A stretch of DNA of 44,991 bases, taken from assembly GCA_019459185.1 (NCBI GenBank), contig JAIBEO010000128.1, positions 1 to 44,991 on the forward strand. The letters run 5' to 3'. The notes beneath the pieces are model-generated. The model searched no databases, was not told the DNA's origin, and saw only the letters and a list, made by a program, of their open reading frames with translations. Source of the DNA: Rhizobium sp. Lineage in GTDB: Bacteria; Pseudomonadota; Gammaproteobacteria; Xanthomonadales; Xanthomonadaceae. A program made the position numbers and the translations under genes. Shown here piece after piece: positions 17,178 through 27,038 of this stretch (within the stretch, counting starts at the first letter, position 1; each line of letters begins with the position of its first letter).

Positions 17178-20084
17178 ATGGTTGGCGAACTGACCCGTTC
17201 CGGGGCACTGCACGTCCGGTTCGACGACTTCGAGCTTGACGAGGCGAATGCCCTGCTGCTGCGCGGCGGTGCCGCGGTCGCCCTGGCGCCGACACCGTTC
17301 GGGCTCCTGTGCGCCCTGGCACGGCGTCCCGGCGCCTTGATGACCAAGCATGTGCTCCTGGACACCGTTTGGGGGCACAGGTTCGTCAGTGATTCCGTGC
17401 TCAAAGGGGCGGTGAGCGAAATCAGGAGCGCGCTGGGAGACGACCCGAAAGCGCCGCGTTATATCGAGACGGTGCCTCGGCGGGGATACCGCTTCGTCGT
17501 GGAGCCGGTGTCCGTGCCGGTTCCGACGCCGGCCGCCCTGTCTTCGTCGGCCACCCGGGACGTCTCCCGTGCCGGCATGGCCTTTGTGGGCAGGGAAGCC
17601 GAGTGGGCAGCCCTTTCGGAGGCTTGGGTGCGTGCCTGCAGCGGGCAACGGGTGATCGCATGGGTGGCCGGGGAGCCGGGCATCGGCAAGACCAGCCTCA
17701 TCGACTCCTTTATTGCAGGCGCCGTCAACGGTGTCTGTGCGCGTGGGCAGTGCGTGCAAGGCTTTGGCACGGGCGAGCCCTACCACGCAGTCCTGGAAGC
17801 CTTGGGTTCGCTCGCGCGGCATGACGAGTCCGTCGCGCTCCTGCTGCGTACGGCGGCGCCGACCTGGCTGATCCAGTTGCCGTGGCTCTGCAGTCCCGAG
17901 CAGCGCGAGTCCCTGCTTCGTGAACTGGTAGGCGTGAATCCGGAGAGGATGCTGCGGGAGATGGGGGAGTTTCTCGACCGGTACACCGAGCAGCGACCGC
18001 TCCTGCTCGTGACAGAGGACCTGCATTGGGCCGATCGCGCCACCGTGAAGCTGATCGAGTACGTTTCGAACCGGCATGGCAGTTGCCGTTTGCTCTGGCT
18101 TTCCAGCTTCCGCCTTACCGAAGTTGTCGCCCTCGACCACCCGCTGGACGCTTTGAGGCACTCGCTGCGGGCGAAGGGCGCCTGCACGGAGGTCGTCCTC
18201 GATTCGTTCACTCGGCAGGAAGTGGACGACCTGCTCCGGCTGCAATACCCGGCATTGGCTTCCGACGAAACCTTTGCCCACGAGCTTTACGAGCGCACCG
18301 AAGGCGTGCCTCTATTCGTTTCTGCCGTCGCCGAGGAGGTCGTCGGGCGGGTGGGCACGGGACGGAGTCCGAGCGAGGTGCTCGCCGATTCCCCCATACC
18401 CAACAGCCTTTCCTCCCTGATCGAGCACCATCTCTCTTCCCTCGATCCGGAGGGTCGCGCCCTGCTCCGGGCAGCCGCCATCAGCGGCGCGGTGGTCAGG
18501 ACCACGACCTTGTCCCAGGTTCTTGAGCGCGATGCCTTGGAAGTGGAGAACGCATGTGAGGCGCTGGCACGGGATCGGTCGTGGTTGATCCGCGTCCCGG
18601 AGGAAGGCGGCGAGGGCCAGGGTGCACCAAGGGGTTACGCATTCCGGCACGCCATGTACCGGCAGGCGCTGATCGACCGTGCCTTGCCTTCGGTGCGGGT
18701 CGACCTGCACCGGCGGGTCGCCGCTGCCCTTCAGCAGGAGCGCCAGCAGGGTGAGCTTGTCCCTGCGGCGGAGATCGCCACGCACTTCGAGTATGGGCGC
18801 TTGGCCGGCGCCGCCCTGGAGTACTACGCCGAAGCCGCGCATGCGGCCCTGCGCCAGCTGAGCCCCGCCGAGTGTCTCTCGCTGACCGGGCGAGCACTTG
18901 CCTTGCTCAACCAGGTTCCGTCAGGCTCCGAGCGGGCCGAACACGAGTTGACGCTTTCTACCCTGAAAGGGGTGGCGGCGTTCCACGTCTTTGGCGCAGG
19001 GAGCACGGCGCGTGATGCGTTCGTACGTGCAGCCGTTTGCCTGGGCGCCGTTCCCGACCATCCGATGCGCGGATTGCTGCTGCATGGACTGGGCTTCCTG
19101 TTGAGCCTGCGGGCGGAATACGACGATGCCCTCGTGGAGGTCGCACGGGCCGAGGCCCTGGGTGCCGTCAGCGGCGACACCTTGCTGGCCGTTGCCGCCA
19201 GTACTGTCCAGGGCCAAGTTCACAATGTGCAGGGCCGGCCCGTGGCGGCCAGGAAGGCGCTGGAGCGTAGCTTGCCGTTGATCGAGTCCATGGGCGAGGC
19301 CATGGAGACCCGACTGCTGGGCTTCATCGCCGACCCCCAGGTAACGGCAAGGGCGATGCTTGCCCTGCCGCTGGTGCACCTGGGCCTGGTGCGCCAGGCC
19401 CAGGCGCACCTGGAGGGCGCCATGGATCGCGCGCGCAGTCTGGGCCAGCCGATGGCGTTGATGGTTTCGCTCTGGTTGGGGTCGCTGGTCGCGATCCGCC
19501 TGGAGGATGTGGATCGCGTGGCCGCGTTCGCCGAAGAAATGCAGGCGCTGGTGGACAGGTACTCGCTGGCGCAGGGCCAAACGGCGTGTCGCTGGTTCCT
19601 GGGCTGGGCCGACGCGAAGCGCGGCCGGCCCATGGACGGTTACCGGCGAATTCGCGATGCCCTCGCGGAAAACGTCGCGCTCGGCATGGTGTCCGGTGCG
19701 ACCGAGACCATGGGTTATGCGGCCGAGGCGTTGCTGGAAGCCGGCGACTTCGAAGCCGCCCGCCACCAGTTGGATGAGGCCTTCCTGAAGATCGAGCAGA
19801 CGGGTGAGCGGATCTACCTGCCGCAGTTGAAAGTGATCGAGGCGACGCTTGAGCGCATGCATGGCAACAGCGCGCAGGCGATCGCGGCGGCGCGACGCGC
19901 CCTGGCCGAGTCAAGCGAACAGGGCGCGGTGTGGTTGGAACTCCAGGCGTTGGTCGCGCTGGGTGACTGCGGGGGGCTTGAGGACGCAGACACGCGCCGG
20001 CTCACGGAGTTGGTAGACAGCCTGGAGGAAGGCCGCGGCACCCGGCCAATGGATCGCGCGCACAGGCTCCTGCACAAGGCCTGA
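17178..20084 (+). CDS. Winged-helix / AAA ATPase / TPR transcription regulator
   Basis: A 968-residue regulator. Residues about 10-105 form an OmpR/CadC-like DNA-binding winged helix (FDDFELDEANALLLRGG... LLDTVWGHRFVSDSVLKGAVSEIRSALGDDPKAPRYIETVPRRGYRF). After a proline/alanine linker comes a STAND-type ATPase (FVGREAEW, Walker A GEPGIGKTS, LLLVTEDLHWADR as Walker B) at about 135-380. The C-terminal half is helical with TPR-like repeats. No transmembrane segment is seen, so it should be cytoplasmic, switching on nucleotide and ligand binding like MalT-type regulators. The ATG at 17178 follows GAGGAAAG. It is divergent from the mgtC-acyl-CoA synthetase pair, the obvious candidate targets. Confidence 0.9.
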   Translation: MVGELTRSGALHVRFDDFELDEANALLLRGGAAVALAPTPFGLLCALARRPGALMTKHVLLDTVWGHRFVSDSVLKGAVSEIRSALGDDPKAPRYIETVPRRGYRFVVEPVSVPVPTPAALSSSATRDVSRAGMAFVGREAEWAALSEAWVRACSGQRVIAWVAGEPGIGKTSLIDSFIAGAVNGVCARGQCVQGFGTGEPYHAVLEALGSLARHDESVALLLRTAAPTWLIQLPWLCSPEQRESLLRELVGVNPERMLREMGEFLDRYTEQRPLLLVTEDLHWADRATVKLIEYVSNRHGSCRLLWLSSFRLTEVVALDHPLDALRHSLRAKGACTEVVLDSFTRQEVDDLLRLQYPALASDETFAHELYERTEGVPLFVSAVAEEVVGRVGTGRSPSEVLADSPIPNSLSSLIEHHLSSLDPEGRALLRAAAISGAVVRTTTLSQVLERDALEVENACEALARDRSWLIRVPEEGGEGQGAPRGYAFRHAMYRQALIDRALPSVRVDLHRRVAAALQQERQQGELVPAAEIATHFEYGRLAGAALEYYAEAAHAALRQLSPAECLSLTGRALALLNQVPSGSERAEHELTLSTLKGVAAFHVFGAGSTARDAFVRAAVCLGAVPDHPMRGLLLHGLGFLLSLRAEYDDALVEVARAEALGAVSGDTLLAVAASTVQGQVHNVQGRPVAARKALERSLPLIESMGEAMETRLLGFIADPQVTARAMLALPLVHLGLVRQAQAHLEGAMDRARSLGQPMALMVSLWLGSLVAIRLEDVDRVAAFAEEMQALVDRYSLAQGQTACRWFLGWADAKRGRPMDGYRRIRDALAENVALGMVSGATETMGYAAEALLEAGDFEAARHQLDEAFLKIEQTGERIYLPQLKVIEATLERMHGNSAQAIAAARRALAESSEQGAVWLELQALVALGDCGGLEDADTRRLTELVDSLEEGRGTRPMDRAHRLLHKA

Positions 20085-20137
20085 GGTCCCTGGGGCGGCA
20101 CCGCGACAAGTAGTTTCGATCCGATCCACGGCGGCGA

Positions 20138-20764
20138 TCACACCTGTTCGGCCAGTTCCCCGATCCTGGCGAGGCGAGTGGCCAAGGCCGCGGCATCCGC
20201 GAGCGCTTTCTCCTTCTGCGCCTCCCCCCTGGCCAGGCCTTCGGCATAGATGAACCGGACGTCCTCGATGCCCAGGAAACCGAGCACCAGGCGCAGGTAG
20301 GCGGTCTGCGTGTCCAGTGGCGTGCCCGCGTACGCCCCGCCGCGGGTGCAGAAGACGAAGGCCTTCTTTCCTGTGAGCAAGCCCACGGGCCCCGACGCCG
20401 TATAGCGGAACGTCAGTCCCGGGCGGGCCACGTGGTCGAGATACGCCTTGAAGGTTGAAGGAACGCCGAAGTTGTACATCGGCATGCCAATGGCCACGAC
20501 GTCCGCAGCGAAAAGCTCTTCGATCAGTGCGTTCGAGTAACGGATCGCAGCCGCCTGGGCGTCCGAATGCGAATGCAGGTGGGAGCGGAGGGCATCGAAG
20601 CGCTCGGCATCAAGATGGGGTACCGGGGGCGTGGCGAGGTCGCGGACGATGGCGCGACCCGTGGGATTTTCTTCAAGCCAGGATTGGGCGAAACCGGTGG
20701 CCAGGCGGGTGGACGCGCCCGAATCCGAGAACAGGCTCGTATTGATCTGCAATAGCGTCGACAT
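20138..20764 (-). CDS. azoR: FMN-dependent NADH-azoreductase
   Basis: A 208-residue flavodoxin-fold reductase of the AzoR family, which uses FMN and NAD(P)H to reduce quinones and azo compounds in the cytosol. Seen: the N-terminal strand LLQINTSLFSDSGAST that binds the flavin phosphate, PMYNFGVPSTFKAYLDHVARPGLTF around the flavin ring, and CTRGGAYAG. The start at 20764 follows GAGGA by 6 bases. It is convergent with the large regulator gene. It probably serves quinone or electrophile detoxification. Length is normal. Confidence 0.92.
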   Translation of the reverse strand: MSTLLQINTSLFSDSGASTRLATGFAQSWLEENPTGRAIVRDLATPPVPHLDAERFDALRSHLHSHSDAQAAAIRYSNALIEELFAADVVAIGMPMYNFGVPSTFKAYLDHVARPGLTFRYTASGPVGLLTGKKAFVFCTRGGAYAGTPLDTQTAYLRLVLGFLGIEDVRFIYAEGLARGEAQKEKALADAAALATRLARIGELAEQV

Positions 20765-21001
20765 GGGAATTCCTCGCTTGTCGTCTGTGCATGCCGGTGG
20801 CGGAAGCCCCGGGTGGACTGCCCGCAAAGCCTAGGGAGCCGCCTTTCCCCGCAGGTCAGGAAGACATGGGCGTTTGGTGGGACCTTCGTCGCCGGCGAAC
20901 CCACGCCACGCCTCTTTTCCGACCCAATCCCCACGGTTCCATGACCAGTTGCAGGGAGCCCCCGCGTAGCCTCCCTGGCATTCCTTCCGCCGGTTCCGAC
21001 C
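20765..21001. other. Intergenic region between azoR and the small ORF
   Basis: A 237-base gap with the promoter region of azoR (leftward) and of the 70-residue ORF (rightward). No clear promoter boxes, terminator or repeat seen. Confidence 0.45.
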
Positions 21002-21214
21002 ATGGCCATGAATGCCGATTCCAAGTACCCGAACCGCCGCGCCTACGTGGTCAAGGTGCGCAGCGACGCCACGCGGGGTGCCCTGCGGGGGCGCCTCGAG
21101 AACCTGATTACCTGCGACCAGCGTGACTTCGAGTCCGCGCAGGAGCTGCTTGACCTGATCGAAAGGGACCTCGACAAGCCCGCGCCCAGGCACCGATCCC
21201 CGACGGATCGCTGA
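21002..21214 (+). CDS. Small conserved-type protein of unknown function
   Basis: A 70-residue, soluble, basic-ended protein reading RRAYVVKVRSDA...LRGRLENLITCDQRDF... ELLDLIERDL. I recognise this layout from many short proteobacterial proteins that begin with a strand (Y-V-V-K-V), then a R-G-R-x-E-x-L stretch and end with a helix around E-L-L-x-L-I, but know no function. There is no strong ribosome site before the ATG. It precedes the efflux operon by 57 bases on the same strand and could share its promoter. Confidence 0.6.
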   Translation: MAMNADSKYPNRRAYVVKVRSDATRGALRGRLENLITCDQRDFESAQELLDLIERDLDKPAPRHRSPTDR

Positions 21215-21271
21215 CGGTTGCCAAACCCTTTGCGCCCACCCGACGCCTAGGCTTCCCCCATCGAACATCAC

Positions 21272-22825
21272 ATGCGATCCGCGATGTCCACAAAACTCAC
21301 ACAGTTGAATCCGGTTGCGTCGCCGCGGCCGTCCCTCTCCCCACGCCTCCCCCTGCGTGTGGCCGCGGCGACTCTTTTTATTTCCACGGCCGTGTTCACC
21401 GCTGGCTGCACGACACCAATGCTTCGCCCGGGCATCGATGTCCCGGCGGACTTCGCGGCGAGCCCCAAGTCGACCGCCGCCGAATCGGCTGAAGCGGCGT
21501 GGTGGAGCCTGTATGGCGACCCCGTGCTCGCCGCCCTGGTGGAGCGGGCCGCCCGGGAGAACCGCGACGTGCTCATCGCGGCCGAGCGGGTCCGCGCCGC
21601 GCGCGCGGGCGCAACAGTCTCGCGCTCCTGGCTGCTGCCCGGCGTCTCGCTCCAGGCCAATGGTTCCAGGAGCAACAACGAGTTCGGCTCCGAAGCGCAG
21701 GCTGCGATTCCCGAATCGGAAGGCAGCTCCGCGGGGCTGGCGGCTTCCTGGGAGATCGATCTCTCGGGCCGCTTGCGCGCCGGTGCCAAGGCCGCAGCGG
21801 CCGATGCCGAGGCGGCGGAGGGCATGGCACGCGGCGTCAGGCTGATGGTGCTGTCCGATGTCGCCACCAACTACTTCACGCTGGCCGGGGCGCTTCGCCA
21901 GCTCGAAGCGATGAAGGAGATCTCCGGCGCGCAGGACGAATCCCTTCGCCTGGTCACCGCTCGCGAGCGGGTCGGGCTTGCCTCGCCCTTCGACGTGCAG
22001 CGGGTGCGCGCCGACGCGGAGCGTCTTCGCGCCGCCATCCCGCGGCTTGAGTCGGCCGTTGCGGTCTCGAGGCACCGGCTGGCTGTGCTCGTGGGCGACC
22101 TTCCCGAGACGGCCAGCAACCTCACGCCCTGGTCGGGCGATGTCGTCGTGCCGGACGTGGCTGCGGGCCAGCCGGCACGGTTGCTTGAACGTCGCCCGGA
22201 CCTTCTCTCACTCAAAGCGCAGCTGGAGGCCTCCAACTGGCGCCGCCGCCAGGCCGTGGCCGAGTGGTTCCCCCGGGTGGTGGCAAGTGCCCTCTTCGGG
22301 CGCCAGGACGTCGATTTCAATGGACACGGGCTTGGCAGCGCGCGCTTCGGAAATGTCGCCGGCTTCCTGTCCATGCCGGTCTTCGACTACGGACGCACCA
22401 AGGCCATCAACCAATCGGCCGACGCCGCCCAGCGCGAATCGCTGCTGCGCTATGAGGACGGCATCGCCCGGGCGCTGGAAGACGTCGAGAATGCGCTCGT
22501 CCAACTTCAAAGTGGACGCCAGCGTTCGAAGTACATGGACGCCTCGGCGCGTTCCGCCGACGCCGCCCTGGGCCATGCCACCTCCTTGCACGAGCGCGGC
22601 CAGGTCGACCTGTTGCCCCTGCTCGATGCCCGCCGAATCCAGCTGCAGGCACGAATGGCCGCGAACGATGCCGAGACCGAATTGCTGATCGCCTCGGTCC
22701 AGTTGTTCAAGGCGCTCGGCGGCGGCTGGCAGGCTTTCGAGCCAGCCCTTGCCAACGAACTCACCCATGACGGCGAAACGCCGAATTCCAACAACCTCGC
22801 AGCCACCACCGAGGACTCCCTGTGA
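21272..22825 (+). CDS. Efflux outer-membrane factor, NodT/OprM type lipoprotein
   Basis: A 517-residue outer-membrane channel of an RND tripartite pump. A hydrophobic signal segment ends in the lipobox TAGC, giving a lipidated cysteine near residue 46. Two OEP repeats follow; typical pieces are WWSLYGDPVLAALVERA near the N-terminus, SWEIDLSGRLRA, and ARERVGLASPFDVQRVRAD and HERGQVDLLPLLDARR before the helical hairpins. ATG at 21272 or 21284 are both possible starts; both give a signal peptide. Its stop overlaps the GTG of the next gene (GTGA), so the three pump genes are coupled. Confidence 0.92.
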   Translation: MRSAMSTKLTQLNPVASPRPSLSPRLPLRVAAATLFISTAVFTAGCTTPMLRPGIDVPADFAASPKSTAAESAEAAWWSLYGDPVLAALVERAARENRDVLIAAERVRAARAGATVSRSWLLPGVSLQANGSRSNNEFGSEAQAAIPESEGSSAGLAASWEIDLSGRLRAGAKAAAADAEAAEGMARGVRLMVLSDVATNYFTLAGALRQLEAMKEISGAQDESLRLVTARERVGLASPFDVQRVRADAERLRAAIPRLESAVAVSRHRLAVLVGDLPETASNLTPWSGDVVVPDVAAGQPARLLERRPDLLSLKAQLEASNWRRRQAVAEWFPRVVASALFGRQDVDFNGHGLGSARFGNVAGFLSMPVFDYGRTKAINQSADAAQRESLLRYEDGIARALEDVENALVQLQSGRQRSKYMDASARSADAALGHATSLHERGQVDLLPLLDARRIQLQARMAANDAETELLIASVQLFKALGGGWQAFEPALANELTHDGETPNSNNLAATTEDSL

Positions 22826-23943
22826 AAACCCATCCGCTTGCGACGCCACTGGCCGCCACGATCGCCGTCCTGCTTGCCGCGTGTTCCCCGGACGCGCCCC
22901 CGGCCGCCACTCATCGCCCGGTGCGCGCCGTGGAACTGCACTACCAGGCCAACTCAGAAACCAGCCGGTATTTCGGCTCCATCCAGTCGCGCTACGAGAG
23001 CGATCACTCGTTCAGGGTCGGCGGCAAGGTCGTCGAGCGCCGCGTGGACGTGGGCCAGCGGGTTCGCTCGGGAGACATCCTCGGGGTCATCGACGCCACG
23101 GATCTTCGTCTCGCCGAAGACGCGGCGCAGCGGCAGTGGGAGGCTGCTTCCGTGCGCGCCACGCAGGCTGAATCGGACTGGTATCGATTGCAGGCACTGA
23201 AGAGCGACGGCTCCGTCAGTGCGTCCGAGGAGGAGCGGGCAAGAAGTGCTTCCGAGACCGCGCGCGCGGCCGCCAAGGCCGAAGCGCGCCGGCTTGAAAT
23301 CGCCCGGAACCAGGTCGAATACGCCACGCTCAGGGCCTCGCGGGACGGGGTCGTCACGGCGGTCCGCTTCGAGGTGGGACAGGTTATGGGCGTTGGCCAA
23401 CCCGCGCTTGCGATAGCCGACGAGGGCCAGGCGGAGATCGTGGTGGACGTGCCCGAGGGCCACCTCGATGCGTTCAAGAAGGCTACCTTCCGCGCTTCGC
23501 TTACCACCGCGCCGGATGAAACCTTCGAGGTCGAGCTGCGCGAAATGGCGGCGCAGGCCTCCCCGCAGACGCGCACGTATCGCGCGCGCCTGGTCGCAGG
23601 CCCCGGTGCACGCCTTCCCTTGGGGGCAAGTGCGACGCTCGTTGCCAAATCCGTGGCGTCCGGCCCGTCCGTGGCCGCCATTCCCTCTGGTGCGCTGACC
23701 CAGGCCGACGGCAAGCCTGCCCTCTGGATCGCGCGGCCGGTTGAGGGCGAGCCCTCGGTCGCCCGCGTGGAGCTCGTGCTGGTGGAGGTCCATGGCTATC
23801 GCAACGAACGCGTCCTGGTGGAAGGGCCGGAGGAGGGAGCCCTGGTGGTCGCCGCGGGCGTACACAAGATGTCGCCGGAACTGCTCGTTTCCCTTTCCGC
23901 GGCTTCGGCGGAGCCGGGCTCGCACGAGCGGAGCAAGCAATGA
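22822..23943 (+). CDS. RND efflux periplasmic adaptor (membrane fusion protein)
   Basis: A 373-residue HlyD/AcrA-like adaptor linking the inner-membrane pump to the outer-membrane factor. It starts with GTG at 22822 and has a lipoprotein-like signal (LLAACS, Cys near residue 18). Then come a lipoyl-like half (FRVGGKVVERRVDVGQRVRSGDIL), a helical hairpin rich in Ala/Glu/Arg, the second lipoyl half (GVVTAVRFEVGQVMGVGQPAL) and a beta-barrel domain. It overlaps the neighbouring genes by 4 bases on each side. Confidence 0.92.
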   Translation: MKTHPLATPLAATIAVLLAACSPDAPPAATHRPVRAVELHYQANSETSRYFGSIQSRYESDHSFRVGGKVVERRVDVGQRVRSGDILGVIDATDLRLAEDAAQRQWEAASVRATQAESDWYRLQALKSDGSVSASEEERARSASETARAAAKAEARRLEIARNQVEYATLRASRDGVVTAVRFEVGQVMGVGQPALAIADEGQAEIVVDVPEGHLDAFKKATFRASLTTAPDETFEVELREMAAQASPQTRTYRARLVAGPGARLPLGASATLVAKSVASGPSVAAIPSGALTQADGKPALWIARPVEGEPSVARVELVLVEVHGYRNERVLVEGPEEGALVVAAGVHKMSPELLVSLSAASAEPGSHERSKQ

Positions 23944-26900
23944 AATCCTTCAACCTTAGTGCATGGGCGTTGGAGCACCGTGCCGTCGTGCTGTTCCTGA
24001 TCCTGGTGATCGTTGCGGCCGGCGCCATCGGCTTCCCGAAACTGGGACAGCTGGAAGATCCCAATTTCTCGGTGCCGTCGATGACTGCGATGGTCATCTG
24101 GCCCGGCGCGACGTCCCAGCAGATGCAGGACCAGGTGCTGAGCCGGATGGAGAAGAAGTTCGAGCAGATCGACAACTTCGAGAAGGTCGTTACCTTCGCC
24201 CGGCAGGGTTTCGGAGGAATGACCCTGACCGTCGAGGGCGGAACGTCAAAGGAAGACCAGCAGGAGGCCTGGTACCAGGCGCGCAAGAAGCTCGAAGACA
24301 TCCGCCTGGAGCTCCCGGAGGGCGTTATCGGGCCCCTCGTGAACGACGAGTATGGCGATGTCTACAGCCTGATGTACGCCGTGAAGGGTGACGGGTTCGG
24401 GATTGGCGAGCTGTCCGACGTGGCGGAGGAGGTCCGGCTGCGCCTGTTGCATGTCCCGATGGTCAAGAAGGTGGATATCCTGGGCGAGCAGCCGGAGCGC
24501 GTTTACGTCGAATTCTCGCATGAGCGGCTGGCTGCGCTTGGCATCACGCCGCATGCCATCGCCGACGCGCTTCGTACCCAGAACGGCATCGTCGCCGCCG
24601 GCTCCGTCGACACGCGGGAAGATCGCGTGCAGGTGCGGGTCAGTGGCCAGTTCACTTCGCTCGATGAGATCCGTGATTTGCCGATCTCCGTAGGCGATCG
24701 CCAGGTCCGCCTGGGGGATTTCACCAGCGTCCGCCGGGGCTACGAGGAGCCGGCGAACTACACCATCAGGCACAACGGGCAGCAGGTCCTGATGCTCGGC
24801 ATCGCGATGACCAACGACGGCAACGTCGTCGAGCTTGGCAAGGCGATCTCCGAAGAGGTCTCGCGCGTGCAGGGCGAACTTCCCCATGGCGTGGACCTCG
24901 AGTTGGTCGCCGACCAGCCCACCAATGTCAGTGGCGCCGTCTGGGAGTTCGAGCGAGCCCTGCTGGAGGCACTGGTGATCGTCATCATCGTCAGCCTGCT
25001 CAGCCTTGGCTGGCGCAGCGGCATCGTCGTGGCGATGTCGGTCCCGCTCGTGCTGGGCGTGGTCGCCGTGGCGATGCTGGCGCTGGGGTGGAACCTCGAG
25101 CGGATTTCGCTCGGCTCCCTCATCATTGCGCTTGGACTGCTCGTGGATGACGCCATCATCGCCATCGAGATGATGGTCTCCAAAATGGAAACCGGCTGGG
25201 ACCGTGCCAAGGCCGCGGCGTTCTCCTACCAGGCAACCGCCATTCCCCGCCTCACGGGCGCGCTGATCACGGTCGCCGCGTTCATGCCCATCGGCTTCTC
25301 GAAGTCGACCACCGGCGAATACGCCGGCGGCATCTTCTGGATCGTGGGCATCGCGGTGCTGTTCAGCTGGATCGTCTCCGGCATGTTCACTCCCTACCTT
25401 GCCGTGAAGATGCTTCCGCAGGACCTGGGCCATGGCCACCACGAAAGCCCCTATCAGAGCCCGATGTTCCGTCGCCTTCGCTCGTGGATCGAGCGCGCGC
25501 TGGAGCGTCGCTGGTGGGTGGTGGGTGGCACCGGCCTGGCCATGGTGCTGGCGATCGCCGGCCTGGGCCTGGTGCCGCAGCAGTTCTTTCCCAGCAGCAC
25601 CCGGCCGGAGCTGATCGTTGACATGCGCGTCAAGGAAGGCGCGTCCCATGCCGCCACGGCGGCCCAGGTCGAGAAGATGGAAGCTGTCCTGGCCAAGGAC
25701 GAGGACGTTCGCATGTACACCGCCTACACCGGTGCCGGCGCGCCTCGCTTCTACCTGTCCCTCAACCCGGAGCTGCCGAACCCCGGATTCGCGCAGTTTG
25801 TCGTCCTGACCAAGGACATCGAGGCGCGCGAGCGGGTTCGTACGCGCCTGATGGAGCTAGCCAACAACGACTTCCCCGAGGCGTGGATCCGCGTCACCCG
25901 GCTTGAGCTGGGACCGCCGGTCGGCTTCCCCGTCCAGTTCCGCGTTGTCGGGCCGGACACCCAGGTCGTGCGCCGCATCGCCAGGCAGGTCGAACTCGTG
26001 GTGGCGGGTAGCCCGCACGTGCGTGACGTTCAGCTGGATTGGAACGACCCGGTCCGCACGATGCGGATCGAGCTAGACCACGACAAGGCCCGCGCGCTCG
26101 GCCTTTCGCCCGAGGACATCGCTATGGTCACCCAGACGCTCATGAACGGGATGCCCATGACGCAGTTGCGCGAGGGCGAGGACGTCGTCGGCGTGGTCGC
26201 GCGCGCCATCCCGTCCGAGCGGCTCGACATCGAGACCCTGAAGCACGTCAACCTCTACACCCGGACGGGGACCGCCGTGGCCCTGTCGCAAGTGGCGCGC
26301 GTGGTGGAGTCCCTCGAGGAGCCGGTGCTTTGGCGCCGGAACCGGGACATGGCGATCACCGTTCGTGCCGACGTCATCGATGGCCAGCAGGGCGTGTCGG
26401 TCACGCAGGCGATCCGTCCCCAGCTGCGGGAAATCGAGGCGAAACTGCCCCCCGGTTACCGGATCGACGTGGGTGGCGCGGTCGAAGAAAGCGACAAGGC
26501 GAACGCTGCCTTGCTGGCCGTTGCCCCGGTCATGCTGGTGACCATCCTATTGATCCTGATGCTGCAGCTGCAGAGCTTCTCCCTGATGACGATGGTCTTC
26601 ATCACCGGACCGCTGGGCTTGATCGGTGTCGTCGCCGCGCTTCTGTTGTTCCAGGCACCGCTCGGGTTCGTGGCCATCCTCGGCATCGTGGCGTTGTCGG
26701 GCATGATCATGCGCAACTCGGTGATCCTGGTCGACCAGATCCGACTGGAGCTCGTGGCCGGGCGCGACCCGTGGAGTGCCGTCGTCGAGGCGGCGGTGCA
26801 GAGGTCGAGGCCGGTGGCATTGGCCGCGGCGGCCACCGCGCTTGCGATGATTCCCCTGATCAGCAGCGTCTTCTGGGGCCCGATGGCGATCGCGATCATG

Positions 26901-27038
26901 GGTGGGCTTATCGTCGCAACGGTGCTGTCGATCTTCTTCGTCCCGGCACTGTATGCGGCCTGGTTCAAGGTCGAGCGCGCGCCCTGCACCGGTGGGGAAC
27001 CGGAGTCGTCGGCCGTGCCGGTGCAGGTGACCGAATGA
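23940..27038 (+). CDS. RND-family multidrug efflux pump
   Basis: A 1032-residue inner-membrane proton-driven pump of the AcrB/HAE-1 superfamily. It has a first membrane segment at about 15-32, a large periplasmic domain, a block of six segments with the proton-relay acidic pair in LGLLVDDAIIAIE, then a second periplasmic domain and six more segments ending in GMIMRNSVILVDQ and SRPVALAAAATALAMIPL. Length is normal. Only one adaptor gene accompanies it. The ATG overlaps the adaptor stop, and its own stop overlaps the TetR start (ATGA). Substrates cannot be predicted. Confidence 0.94.
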   Translation: MKSFNLSAWALEHRAVVLFLILVIVAAGAIGFPKLGQLEDPNFSVPSMTAMVIWPGATSQQMQDQVLSRMEKKFEQIDNFEKVVTFARQGFGGMTLTVEGGTSKEDQQEAWYQARKKLEDIRLELPEGVIGPLVNDEYGDVYSLMYAVKGDGFGIGELSDVAEEVRLRLLHVPMVKKVDILGEQPERVYVEFSHERLAALGITPHAIADALRTQNGIVAAGSVDTREDRVQVRVSGQFTSLDEIRDLPISVGDRQVRLGDFTSVRRGYEEPANYTIRHNGQQVLMLGIAMTNDGNVVELGKAISEEVSRVQGELPHGVDLELVADQPTNVSGAVWEFERALLEALVIVIIVSLLSLGWRSGIVVAMSVPLVLGVVAVAMLALGWNLERISLGSLIIALGLLVDDAIIAIEMMVSKMETGWDRAKAAAFSYQATAIPRLTGALITVAAFMPIGFSKSTTGEYAGGIFWIVGIAVLFSWIVSGMFTPYLAVKMLPQDLGHGHHESPYQSPMFRRLRSWIERALERRWWVVGGTGLAMVLAIAGLGLVPQQFFPSSTRPELIVDMRVKEGASHAATAAQVEKMEAVLAKDEDVRMYTAYTGAGAPRFYLSLNPELPNPGFAQFVVLTKDIEARERVRTRLMELANNDFPEAWIRVTRLELGPPVGFPVQFRVVGPDTQVVRRIARQVELVVAGSPHVRDVQLDWNDPVRTMRIELDHDKARALGLSPEDIAMVTQTLMNGMPMTQLREGEDVVGVVARAIPSERLDIETLKHVNLYTRTGTAVALSQVARVVESLEEPVLWRRNRDMAITVRADVIDGQQGVSVTQAIRPQLREIEAKLPPGYRIDVGGAVEESDKANAALLAVAPVMLVTILLILMLQLQSFSLMTMVFITGPLGLIGVVAALLLFQAPLGFVAILGIVALSGMIMRNSVILVDQIRLELVAGRDPWSAVVEAAVQRSRPVALAAAATALAMIPLISSVFWGPMAIAIMGGLIVATVLSIFFVPALYAAWFKVERAPCTGGEPESSAVPVQVTE

